A DNA stretch of 7,200 nt from NCBI GenBank assembly GCA_040902425.1, contig JBBDXI010000026.1, positions 1-7,200 on the forward strand, given 5' to 3'. Each line of letters opens with the position of its first letter. Position 1 is the stretch's first letter. The stretch is from JBBDXI01 sp040902425 (lineage in GTDB: Bacteria > Planctomycetota > Phycisphaerae > Phycisphaerales > UBA1924). The notes under the pieces are model-generated. The model worked only from the letters and a program-made list of their open reading frames with translations. It was not told where the DNA came from and did no database searches. Positions 1-6,011 of this stretch are shown piece after piece. The translations under genes were made by a program, and so were the position numbers.

Positions 1-949
1 GCTGCATTTCTCGCCGAGCTTCCGGGAGTACGCGGAGGGGCTGGCTTCGCGGCTGGTGGCCGTGCGGGGGGTGCGGGGCGGGACGGTGGTCGAAGTCGGG
101 TGCGGGGATGGGTACTTTCTTGGGCTCCTGGCGAGGCTCGGCGGGTGCCGCGCGCACGGGTTCGATCCGGCGTTCGACGCGGGGCGGGCGGGGGTTTTGC
201 CGGAGGGGGTGACGATCCACGCGCGGGAGTTCGGTGCGGGCGATGCGGGGCTGCGGGCGCGGCTGGTGGTGTGCCGGCACGTGCTGGAGCACATCTGGTC
301 GCCGGTGGCGTTCCTGGCGTCGCTGCGTGGTGCGATGGGCGGGGCGGGGGGCGAGGGGGCGATCTTCGTCGAGGTGCCCAACGGCCGGTGGCTGGTGGAG
401 AGCCGGGCGGTGTGGGATGTGATCTACGAGCACTGCACGTACTACACGCCGGGCTCGCTGGCGCGGGTGCTGGAGGCGGCGGGGTTCGCGGTGGAGCGGG
501 TGGAGGCGGCGTACGGGGACCAGTTCCTGACGGCGCTGGCGCGCGTGGGGTCGCCGGGGGCGGGCGCGGCGAAGGGGCCGAACGCGGGCGAGGCGGCGGC
601 GGCGCGCGGGTTCGGAGAAGGGCACCGCGAGAAAGTGGGGCACTGGACACTCGTGCTCGCGGAGCGTGCCGCGCGGCGGGAGCGGGTGGCGCTGTGGGGG
701 GCGGGCTCGAAGGGGGTGACGTTCCTGAACGCGCTGGGGAGCGCGGCGGCGGGCGTGGCGTGCGCGGTGGATGCGAACCCGCGGAAGCAGGGGTGCTTCA
801 TCGCGGGGGCGGGGCACGAGATCGTGGCGCCGGCGTCGCTCGCGGCGCAGCGCCCGGCGGCGGTGATCGTGATGAACCCGCTGTACCAGAAGGAGGTGGC
901 CGGCGCCCTCGCGCAGCTCGGGCTGTCGCCGGAGGTGCTGGTCGCTTAG
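1..949 (+). CDS. Class I SAM-dependent methyltransferase, sugar C-methyltransferase type (5' truncated by window edge)
   Basis: The reading frame is open from base 2 to the TAG at 947-949, giving 315 visible residues. The GTG at 56 is not the real start, because the residues before it (LHFSPSFREYAEGLASRLV) read like family sequence. The visible part opens with a Rossmann methyltransferase domain: SAM-binding motif VVEVGCGDGYFL at about residues 28-39 and the later motif VVCRHVLEHIW. A segment ending IYEHCTYYTP follows, as in the C-methyltransferase group. The last third holds a second nucleotide-binding-like domain (ALWGAGSKGV, then VDANPRKQG, then VIVMNPLYQKEV), matching the C-methyltransferase C-terminal domain (PF08484 type). 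Family members related to NovU and TylC3 methylate keto-deoxysugars on nucleotide carriers, usually with an N-terminal zinc-binding domain that would lie outside this window. The exact substrate is unknown; a sugar role fits the convergent glycan genes. The sense strand is extremely G-rich. Confidence 0.85.
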   Translation, partial: LHFSPSFREYAEGLASRLVAVRGVRGGTVVEVGCGDGYFLGLLARLGGCRAHGFDPAFDAGRAGVLPEGVTIHAREFGAGDAGLRARLVVCRHVLEHIWSPVAFLASLRGAMGGAGGEGAIFVEVPNGRWLVESRAVWDVIYEHCTYYTPGSLARVLEAAGFAVERVEAAYGDQFLTALARVGSPGAGAAKGPNAGEAAAARGFGEGHREKVGHWTLVLAERAARRERVALWGAGSKGVTFLNALGSAAAGVACAVDANPRKQGCFIAGAGHEIVAPASLAAQRPAAVIVMNPLYQKEVAGALAQLGLSPEVLVA

Positions 950-1704
950 GGCTGCGCCGTGGCGGGGCGGGCGAGCAGGTGGACGACGGAGCCGCCGTAG
1001 GCCTCTTCGAGGCGTGAGGCGGCGTAGCCCCACTGGGCGAAGAGCCCCTCGACCTCCGCGACCTTGCGGGCGAGGGCCGCGGGGCTGGTGTCATCCAGCT
1101 CGCAGATGATGATCGGGCGGTGCGTGCGGGCGGTCTCGGCCATGCCGCGGAGGGCCTCGACCTCAACGCCCTCGACGTCGACCTTGATGAGCGTCGGCGG
1201 GGGGGCCTGGCCGCGCCCCACGAGGTCGTCGATCGAGACCACGCGGGCGCGGATGCGGCCGCTGGCGTCGGGGGGCGGGGCGAGGGCGAGGGCGGCGCCG
1301 CCGGGGTGCTCGCTGAGGACCAGGTCCATCTCGCCCGGCGCCGAGGCGACGGCGGCCTGGACGACCGAGATGCTGTCGAATCGGTTGATCCGTGCGTTGC
1401 GCCGGATCGCGTCGGCGTTGGCGGGCACGGGCTCGAAGGCGATGATGCGCCCCGCGGGCCCCGCGGCCCGGGCCGCGATCAGCGAGAAGAAACCGACGTT
1501 CGCCCCGACGTCGAAGAAGACCCCGCCGGGGCGGACGTGCTCGGCCACGGCGCGCTGGATAGCGGGCTCGTTGGTGCCCCGCGCGTACCAGGCGCTGGCC
1601 CGGCGCAGGTCCATCCGCAGGCCGCGGGCCTCGCCGGCGCGGACGCGGCGCGGCCAACGGGAGAGGGCCCAGCGGGCGAGGGACCTGAGGGGGGAGCGGC
1701 TCAT
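946..1704 (-). CDS. FkbM family methyltransferase
   Basis: A 252-residue SAM-dependent methyltransferase, a normal length for the family. It shows motif I FFDVGANVGFFSL at about 63-75, the acidic ribose-binding EP at 91-92 after RIIAF, the conserved SIDD at 157-160 and the family hallmark LIKVDVEG at 172-179. FkbM-type enzymes O-methylate hydroxyls on polyketides, sugars or glycans and are common in exopolysaccharide and O-antigen clusters; here a sugar hydroxyl is the likely target, by inference. No signal peptide is evident. The N-terminus is Arg-rich and basic (SRWPRRVR). The ATG at 1704-1702 shares an ATGA with the stop of the upstream glycosyltransferase gene and has no clear Shine-Dalgarno site, so translation probably depends on coupling. 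It is the last gene of the operon. Its TAA at 948-946 overlaps the TAG of the convergent methyltransferase, leaving no room for a terminator between the two genes. Confidence 0.9.
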   Translation of the reverse strand: MSRSPLRSLARWALSRWPRRVRAGEARGLRMDLRRASAWYARGTNEPAIQRAVAEHVRPGGVFFDVGANVGFFSLIAARAAGPAGRIIAFEPVPANADAIRRNARINRFDSISVVQAAVASAPGEMDLVLSEHPGGAALALAPPPDASGRIRARVVSIDDLVGRGQAPPPTLIKVDVEGVEVEALRGMAETARTHRPIIICELDDTSPAALARKVAEVEGLFAQWGYAASRLEEAYGGSVVHLLARPATAQP

Positions 1705-2912
1705 GGGGGTGCGGGGGAATGGGCGGCGGAGTCGCCCGGCGGCCGGGCGCGCGGGACGAGCGAACGGTAGATCTCTTCCAGCGCCCGCGACGATGCCCGC
1801 TGGGTGAATCGCGAGACGGTCCGCTGGGCGGCGTCGCCCATGGCGCGCCGGAGCGCGGGGTCGGCCAGGAGCCTCAGGATCGCGCGGAGCAGGGCCGGCT
1901 CGTCGCGGATCGGCACGAGGTCGGCGTCCGTGTCCTCGCTCACGAGCTCCTGGAAGGCGGGGAGCCGGAAGGCGACCACCGGGCGTGCGGCGGCCATGGC
2001 CTCCAGGACCGAGAGGGGGAACCCCTCGCTGTGCGACGGGAAGACGAAGAGGTCGGCCAGCCAGAGGAGGGCCGCGACATCGTCGCGCCGGCCGAGCAGG
2101 CGGACCGAGGGGCCGAGGGAGCGCTCGCGGATCATCGCTTCGAGCACGGGCTGGTCGGGCCCGTCGCCGGCGAGGAGCAGGACGGCGCGGGGGTGACGGG
2201 CGAGGACCTCGGGCATGATCCGGACGAGGTGGCGTTGGCCCTTGCCGTCGATGAGCTTGCCGACGTTCAGCAGGACGGGCGCTGCGTCGGCCAGGCGGAG
2301 CTCATCCCGGAGGGCCGCGAGCCGCTCGGGCGGGGGTGGCCGGAAGCGGTGCGGCTCGAGCCCCGGGTAGACGACCGAGACTCGGGCGGGCGTGGCGCCC
2401 TGCTCCCGGAGGTACGGCTCCCAGAACCGCCGCACGCCGCGGGAGACGGCGACGGTGTGGGCGACGACCCGTCGCGCGGCCCAGAGGCCGACCCGGCGCG
2501 AGGCGCGCCGCCGGAGGCCCGCGCTGGCGCCCGAGAGTCCGCCGAGGGCGACGAACTCGGAGTGCAGGGAGTTGACCACGGGGAGCCGCAGGGCCATGGC
2601 GCCGAAGTACCCGAGGGTGCGGTCGAGCGCCGTGTTGTTCGTGTGCACCACCTCGACGCGGAGGCGTCGGAGCAGGCCCACCAGCCGCGCGGCGGCGAGC
2701 GGGAGACCCGGCCGGGAACGGAGCCCCAGGGTGTGGCAGGGGACGCCGAGCTTCTCGAAGGCGTGGCGCATCTCCTCGGGCGGGCCGACGACACAGACAT
2801 GGTTCTCGACGGCGCCGGGGTCCATCCCGGAGAGGTGGCGCAGCAGGAGGTGCTGGCCGCCGCCGACGGCGAGGTCCGGGAGCATGTGGAGGACCCGGAT
2901 GGGCTCAGGCAT
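1701..2912 (-). CDS. Glycosyltransferase family 4 (GT-B fold)
   Basis: A 403-residue retaining glycosyltransferase, expected in the cytoplasm or at the inner membrane face, moving a sugar from a nucleotide donor to a glycan or lipid acceptor. The N-terminal domain opens with VLHMLPDLAVGGGQHLLL (the glycine-rich donor/acceptor loop, G17-G19) and contains VEVVHTNN at 86-93. The C-terminal donor domain has LNVGKLIDGKGQ at 215-226, LLLAGDGP at 245-252 and the EX7E motif EGFPLSVLE at 296-304, typical of GT4. The frame stays open upstream to a GTG at 3011, but those 33 residues are Pro/Arg-rich and lie within the previous gene, so I chose the ATG at 2912, just before the PIRVLHM strand. The start overlaps the PIG-L stop by 8 bases (ATGCCTGA) and the stop overlaps the FkbM start by 4, implying coupled translation. 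The last 15 or so residues are Pro/Ala-rich. Donor and acceptor cannot be told from sequence. Confidence 0.9.
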   Translation of the reverse strand: MPEPIRVLHMLPDLAVGGGQHLLLRHLSGMDPGAVENHVCVVGPPEEMRHAFEKLGVPCHTLGLRSRPGLPLAAARLVGLLRRLRVEVVHTNNTALDRTLGYFGAMALRLPVVNSLHSEFVALGGLSGASAGLRRRASRRVGLWAARRVVAHTVAVSRGVRRFWEPYLREQGATPARVSVVYPGLEPHRFRPPPPERLAALRDELRLADAAPVLLNVGKLIDGKGQRHLVRIMPEVLARHPRAVLLLAGDGPDQPVLEAMIRERSLGPSVRLLGRRDDVAALLWLADLFVFPSHSEGFPLSVLEAMAAARPVVAFRLPAFQELVSEDTDADLVPIRDEPALLRAILRLLADPALRRAMGDAAQRTVSRFTQRASSRALEEIYRSLVPRARPPGDSAAHSPAPP

Positions 2913-3828
2913 GGCCGGGCTCGTGCGCCGGCGCCGACGGGGCGTGGGGCGCGGGCGTGGGCGAGGTGGGCGGCGCCACGGGGGGGACGCCGCGGGCGGA
3001 GGGTATGGCACGCTGCGTGGCGGGGGAGGGGAGGAAGAAGAGCTCGTGGCGGCGGAAGAACTGCTTCAGGAAGAGGGGGCTGAAGACGGCCCACCCGGGC
3101 TCGCCGGTGAGGTTGGTCATCTGGGAGACGAACGCGTCGAGCGCGTGGCGCTTGCGGCCGAGGTGTCCGTCGGTGCGGACGGCGATGGCGGGGAGCGTGA
3201 AGGCGGCGACGGCGGGGCGCCAGAGGACGCCGAGGGCGGGGGCGAGGCGCCCGCGCCCGGGCGAGAGCCAGGTGCGGGCGTTGAAGAACCAGATCGGGTA
3301 CTCGAAGACGGGGCAGCGGAGCGTGCCGTCGGCGCGGAGCGAGGCGATGACCGTGCCGAGGGCCTGGTGGTCGCTGCTGCGGTCGATGGCGGTGGGGGCG
3401 AGGACCTGCTGCGGGGCGACCTCGCGGATGAGGGCGGCGAGGCGCTCCCGGATGGCGGCCCCGTCGCGGGCGATGTGGCGGTCCTCGAAGCCGAGGCAGT
3501 GGGTGCGCTCGGGAGGGACGCCGAGGCGGCGGCAGGCCTCGAGCACCTCGTCGCGCCGGATGCGGGCGAGCTGGTCGGGGGAGAGCCGCTTCGAGGGGTG
3601 GGAGTGGCGCCCGTCGGCGACGACGGCGACGTGGACGGTTTGGCCGCGCCCCGCGAGGCGGGCGATGGTGGCGCCGCACCCGAGGGTCTCATCGTCGGGG
3701 TGGGGGGCGATGACGAGGGTGGAGCGGGAGGTGAGCTCATCGGTGGCGTCCTGGGCGCGTGCGGCGAGGACGCGGCTCATGGCGCCGAAGGCGGCGGACT
3801 CGATGACCTTGAGGGCATCCTTGACCAC
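2905..3828 (-). CDS. PIG-L family deacetylase (GlcNAc-PI / BshB-like, LmbE fold)
   Basis: A 307-residue zinc-dependent N-deacetylase. The N-terminal metal motif is APHPDDETLGCG at 41-52 (H43, D45 and D46, with H43 and D46 expected as ligands). The second motif, DRSSDHQALG at 149-158, supplies H154 as third ligand. The helix KRHALDAFVSQ at 226-236 resembles the end of the catalytic domain in BshB and MshB relatives. Such enzymes remove acetyl from N-acetylated sugars such as GlcNAc conjugates; in a glycan cluster the product would be a free amino sugar, by inference. The start is GTG at 3828, supported by GGAG five bases upstream and by an in-frame TAG (the previous gene's stop) only 15 bases away. 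Residues from about 275 to the end form a Pro/Ala/His-rich tail with no recognised fold, and its last bases overlap the next gene's start. It belongs to the aminotransferase operon. Confidence 0.9.
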   Translation of the reverse strand: MVKDALKVIESAAFGAMSRVLAARAQDATDELTSRSTLVIAPHPDDETLGCGATIARLAGRGQTVHVAVVADGRHSHPSKRLSPDQLARIRRDEVLEACRRLGVPPERTHCLGFEDRHIARDGAAIRERLAALIREVAPQQVLAPTAIDRSSDHQALGTVIASLRADGTLRCPVFEYPIWFFNARTWLSPGRGRLAPALGVLWRPAVAAFTLPAIAVRTDGHLGRKRHALDAFVSQMTNLTGEPGWAVFSPLFLKQFFRRHELFFLPSPATQRAIPSARGVPPVAPPTSPTPAPHAPSAPAHEPGHA

Positions 3829-3833
3829 GCCCG

Positions 3834-3837
3834 CTCC
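3834..3837 (-). promoter_or_regulatory. Shine-Dalgarno site of the PIG-L gene
   Basis: On the minus strand GGAG lies five bases before the GTG at 3828, inside the 15-base gap after the aminotransferase stop. It is the clearest ribosome binding site in the operon and decides the GTG start. Confidence 0.6.
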
Positions 3838-3843
3838 GTGAGC

Positions 3844-5031
3844 CTACCCCCGCCGCAGGTTCTCGCGCCCGATCATGACGTCGAGGGTGGCGCAGACGAT
3901 CTCGACATCGCGCGGGGGCAGGTCGCCGTAGAACGGCAGGGCGATGGTGCGCTGGCTGACGCTCTCGGCGATCGGGAACATGCCGGGGCGGAAGCCGAAC
4001 TGCTCGCGGTAGAAGGGCTGGAGGTGGATGCAGGGGAAGTAGTCGCCGGCGCCGACGTCGTGGTTGCGCAGGCCGGCGATGATGCGGTCGCGCTCCTCCT
4101 GGCTGTAGCTGGTCTCCAGCCGGAGCACGAAGACGAACCAGCTCATCGCCGTCTCGGGGAGGAGGGTCGGGAGCATGACGTGGGGGTTGCCCATGAGGCG
4201 GCGCATGTAGAGGTCGGCGACCTGCTGGCGCTTGCGGATGATCTCGTCGAGGCGCCGCATCTGGGCGACGCCGAGGGCGGCGTTGAGCTCGGAGAGGCGG
4301 TAGTTGTAGCCCAGGCGCACGTGGCGGAGCCAGGCGCCGACGGTGCGGGGGTTGTGGCGCTCGACGGGGGCCTGGTCGGGGCAGACATCCCGCCCCTGGT
4401 TGCGGTAGGACTGGCACAGCTCGGCGAGGCGCTGGTCGTCGGTGACGATCATGCCCCCCTCGCCGGTGGTGATCTGCTTGTTGGGGTAGAAGCCGAAGAC
4501 GCCGGCGCGCCCGAAGCTGCCGCAGGGGCGGCCCTGGTAGGTGGTGGCGAGGGCCTCGCAGCAGTCCTCGACGAGGGGGACCTCGTGGCGGGCCGCGATG
4601 GAGCGGTAGGCATCCATGTAGGCGGGGTTGCCGAAGGTCTCGACGGCGAGGATGGCCTTGGTCGTGGGGGTGATGGCGCGCTCGAGCTGGGCGGGGTCCA
4701 TGTTGAGGGTCTTGGGGCAGATGTCCACGAAGACCGGCCTGGCGCCCACGAAGAGGATGCAGTTGCTGGAGGCGATGAAGGAGAAGGGCGTGGTGAGCAC
4801 CTCGTCGCCCGGGCCGACGCCCAGGCCCTTGAGCACCAGGTGCAGGCCGCAGGTGCCGCTGGAGACGGCGACGGCGTAGCGGCACCCGGCCCGCGCGGCC
4901 ACGAGCTTCTCGAACTTCTCCTGCATGGGGCCGATGGAGAGGCGGCCGGAGCGCAGGGTCTCGGAGACCATGTCGATCTCGAGGTCGGTGATGTCGGGGC
5001 GGGAGAGGGGGATCTCGTGGTGGCCGGACAT
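3844..5031 (-). CDS. DegT/DnrJ/EryC1/StrS family PLP-dependent sugar aminotransferase
   Basis: A 395-residue fold-type I aminotransferase of the family that transfers an amino group, usually from glutamate, to the keto group of a nucleotide-activated sugar. It begins with the typical IPLSRPDIT at 7-15. It shows the phosphate-binding SSGTCGLHL at 57-65, the cofactor-ring Asp D156 in VEDCCEA, and the PLP lysine K185 in FYPNKQITTGEGG. A lysine here, rather than the histidine of ColD-type dehydratases, supports a true aminotransferase. The later YNYRLSELNAALG and the IHLQPFYR stretch are also family hallmarks. The start is uncertain: ATG at 5031 fits the family N-terminus but has no Shine-Dalgarno site, while a TTG at 5058 adds nine residues and has GAAGG six bases upstream. 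It is the first gene of a four-gene operon and probably makes an amino sugar for the glycan built by its neighbours. Sugar specificity is unknown. Confidence 0.92.
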   Translation of the reverse strand: MSGHHEIPLSRPDITDLEIDMVSETLRSGRLSIGPMQEKFEKLVAARAGCRYAVAVSSGTCGLHLVLKGLGVGPGDEVLTTPFSFIASSNCILFVGARPVFVDICPKTLNMDPAQLERAITPTTKAILAVETFGNPAYMDAYRSIAARHEVPLVEDCCEALATTYQGRPCGSFGRAGVFGFYPNKQITTGEGGMIVTDDQRLAELCQSYRNQGRDVCPDQAPVERHNPRTVGAWLRHVRLGYNYRLSELNAALGVAQMRRLDEIIRKRQQVADLYMRRLMGNPHVMLPTLLPETAMSWFVFVLRLETSYSQEERDRIIAGLRNHDVGAGDYFPCIHLQPFYREQFGFRPGMFPIAESVSQRTIALPFYGDLPPRDVEIVCATLDVMIGRENLRRG

Positions 5032-5064
5032 GCGGGCAAGCCTAGTACTCGGCGGCAAGGACGA

Positions 5065-5069
5065 CCTTC
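5065..5069 (-). promoter_or_regulatory. Possible ribosome binding site for an alternative TTG start of the aminotransferase
   Basis: GAAGG on the minus strand sits six bases before a TTG at 5058, in frame with the aminotransferase and nine codons upstream of the chosen ATG. If used, the protein would begin MPPSTRLARM. The ATG at 5031 has no comparable site. Confidence 0.35.
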
Positions 5070-5085
5070 ACATCCGGTGTCGATC

Positions 5086-5108
5086 TGACCTGACCGGTCC
5101 GAGGGTCA
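5086..5108. promoter_or_regulatory. Nested inverted repeat upstream of the aminotransferase (candidate operator)
   Basis: TGACC at 5086-5090 is repeated at once at 5091-5095 and mirrored by GGTCA at 5104-5108. Inside lies a perfect 8-base palindrome, GACCGGTC, at 5092-5099. The element is 55 to 77 bases upstream of the ATG at 5031, a plausible place for a dimeric regulator of the glycan operon. No cognate regulator is encoded in the window, so a function is inference. Confidence 0.3.
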
Positions 5109-5120
5109 CTCAGCCTAACC

Positions 5121-5180
5121 CCCGCCGGGGCCGTTCGGCGGGAGAGCGACCGGCGGGAACGGGGTATATGGTCCCGCCGG
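5121..5180. repeat. Cluster of four CGGCGGG-type arms forming two inverted repeats (candidate operator of the toxin-antitoxin pair)
   Basis: CCCGCCG at 5121-5127 pairs with CGGCGGG at 5136-5142 (7 bp, 8-base loop). Then CCGGCGGGA at 5150-5158 pairs with TCCCGCCGG at 5172-5180 (9 bp, perfect, 13-base spacer). The two forward copies of CGGCGGGA (5136-5143 and 5151-5158) are exactly 15 bases apart. The spacer of the second pair contains GTATATGG, the most AT-rich patch nearby. It lies 49 to 108 bases upstream of the antitoxin ATG and in the divergent control region of the aminotransferase operon. VapBC complexes commonly bind inverted repeats in their own promoters, so an autoregulatory operator is plausible. 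Part of the symmetry may reflect high GC content. Confidence 0.4.
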
Positions 5181-5191
5181 CTCGGGCCGTG

Positions 5192-5221
5192 TTCCAGTTT
5201 CGAGCTGATCGGGCCTACGCT
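5192..5221 (+). promoter_or_regulatory. Weak candidate sigma-70-like promoter of the antitoxin gene
   Basis: TACGCT at 5216-5221 keeps the T, A and final T of a -10 box, and TTCCAG at 5192-5197 is a poor -35 match with an 18-base spacer. Initiation about seven bases downstream would fall at or next to the ATG at 5229, giving a leaderless mRNA. This agrees with the absence of a usable Shine-Dalgarno site there. The match is weak. Confidence 0.25.
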
Positions 5222-5228
5222 TTCCGGA

Positions 5229-5477
5229 ATGGAGCACAACGGCGACATCCCGGTGGTCTTCGAGCACGGCGTCTTCCGCCCGACAACGCCCGTTCACCTC
5301 CCCGAGAACGCCCGGTTCCGGATCATGATCCGGCCGGAGAAGGCGGGCCCGACCGGCCCCGGCAACGGCATCCCTTCCGGGCCGGTCAACGGGTCGTTTC
5401 AGCAGCTGCGCGACCGCGCGCTGATCCGCGCCGGCAACTGGCGCCCGACCCGCGACGAACTGCATGAACGCGGTTGA
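5229..5477 (+). CDS. Antitoxin of the DUF104 / AF2212-like family (VapB-type partner)
   Basis: An 82-residue protein. Its first 35 residues (IPVVFEHGVFRPTTPVHLPE, then ARFRIMI) match the DUF104/AF2212 pattern of a short beta-barrel with a FExGxxRP turn followed by a LPE segment; such proteins are annotated as antitoxins next to PIN toxins. Residues about 38-55 form a Gly/Pro-rich linker. The tail (SFQQLRDRALIRAGNWRPTR) is amphipathic and charged, as expected for a toxin-wrapping region. Its role would be to neutralise the VapC toxin and perhaps, as a complex, to repress its own promoter. The ATG at 5229 has only CCGGA directly before it, so ribosome binding is weak or the message is leaderless. 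The gene overlaps the toxin gene by 14 bases, the usual coupling in such pairs. Base use is less G-skewed than in its neighbours. Confidence 0.75.
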   Translation: MEHNGDIPVVFEHGVFRPTTPVHLPENARFRIMIRPEKAGPTGPGNGIPSGPVNGSFQQLRDRALIRAGNWRPTRDELHERG

Positions 5478-5886
5478 CACCAACGTCCTGATCTATGCCT
5501 TCAACACCGACGACCGGGACAAGGGGCCGGCCGCGGCTGCGCTCCTGGACCGCCTCGCCGAGGCATCAGGCGAGACGGTGATTCTGTGGCAGGTGCTGTG
5601 CGAGTTCACGGCGTTCGTCGCCAAGGCCCGCCAGCGAGCGGCCGCGGGACCCGAGGCGTTCGACTACGTCCACGCGCTGCGGCAGCGGTTCACCCTCGTG
5701 TCTCCGGGACCCGCCGTTGCCGACCTGGCGCTCTCGATCCACCTGCGGGACCAGGTCTCGATCTGGGACTCGTTCCTTCTTGCGGCCTGCGTGGCGGCGG
5801 GAGTGGACCGGCTTTACTCGGAGGACGTTCAGAGCAGGCCCGAGATCCGCGGCGTCCGGATCGTCAATCCGTTCGCCGCAGCCTAG
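5464..5886 (+). CDS. vapC: PIN-domain ribonuclease toxin, VapC type
   Basis: A 140-residue PIN-domain protein of ordinary VapC length. It starts with the hallmark AVDTNVLIYAF (D5), then shows E47 in WQVLCEF, D102 in VSIWDSFLLAAC and D121 in LYSEDVQ. These four acidic residues form the Mg2+-binding site of active PIN nucleases, so the toxin looks catalytically intact. The protein ends RIVNPFA, a typical C-terminal strand. VapC toxins cut RNA (tRNA or rRNA in characterised cases) and slow translation when freed from the antitoxin; the target here is unknown. The ATG at 5464 lies inside the last codons of the antitoxin gene, with no strong Shine-Dalgarno site, so translational coupling is likely. 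It converges on dnaA across a 151-bp gap with hairpins. The lack of the surrounding G-over-C skew suggests the pair was acquired by transfer. Confidence 0.9.
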   Translation: MNAVDTNVLIYAFNTDDRDKGPAAAALLDRLAEASGETVILWQVLCEFTAFVAKARQRAAAGPEAFDYVHALRQRFTLVSPGPAVADLALSIHLRDQVSIWDSFLLAACVAAGVDRLYSEDVQSRPEIRGVRIVNPFAAA

Positions 5887-5929
5887 GCGCGGGGCCGGTC
5901 GCACGGGCCGGGGTGGGCGCGCCGGGGCC

Positions 5930-5972
5930 ACGAAAGAGGAAGGGACCCGCGCACGTCATGCGCGCGGGTCCC
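5930..5972 (-). terminator. Hairpin terminator downstream of dnaA
   Basis: GGGACCCGCGC at 5942-5952 and GCGCGGGTCCC at 5962-5972 form a perfect 11-bp stem with a 9-base loop. Read on the minus strand, the stem is followed by TTCCTCTTTCG, a pyrimidine-rich tract with several Ts, so it best fits a rho-independent terminator of dnaA, whose stop is 65 bases away. On the plus strand no T tract follows, so it would stop vapC transcription less well. Confidence 0.6.
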
Positions 5973-6011
5973 GCCGAGGAAGAGAGGGGAAGAGGCGCCG
6001 TCCGGGGAGGT

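Noticed and set aside
1719..3083. A 454-codon plus-strand open frame opposite the GT4 gene
   Set aside because: Low-complexity Gly/Glu/Arg-rich translation with no motif; the opposite strand has a complete GT4 protein.
2267..3679. A 470-codon minus-strand open frame in another phase across the deacetylase and glycosyltransferase
   Set aside because: Arg/Pro/Ser-rich translation typical of an out-of-phase read through GC-rich genes; both true frames carry catalytic motifs.
2392..5088. A very long plus-strand open frame (898 codons) antisense to the glycosyltransferase, deacetylase and aminotransferase genes
   Set aside because: It is highly biased in composition (Gly, Glu, Ala, Asp, Val repeats) and shows no domain. 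It runs opposite three well-supported genes in the frame where high GC removes stop codons, so it is a shadow.
5042..5248. A 68-codon minus-strand open frame in the divergent intergenic region, possibly a leader peptide of the aminotransferase operon
   Set aside because: It crosses all the inverted repeats and the antitoxin start, resembles no family, and has no obvious ribosome binding site. I treat the region as regulatory.
5115..5483. A 122-codon minus-strand open frame opposite the antitoxin gene
   Set aside because: The plus strand has a clear DUF104-like antitoxin coupled to vapC; the antisense translation shows no motif.
5916..5923. Palindrome GGCGCGCC after vapC
   Set aside because: An 8-base GC palindrome is expected by chance at this base composition, and it has no tract or spacing that suggests a terminator or binding site.
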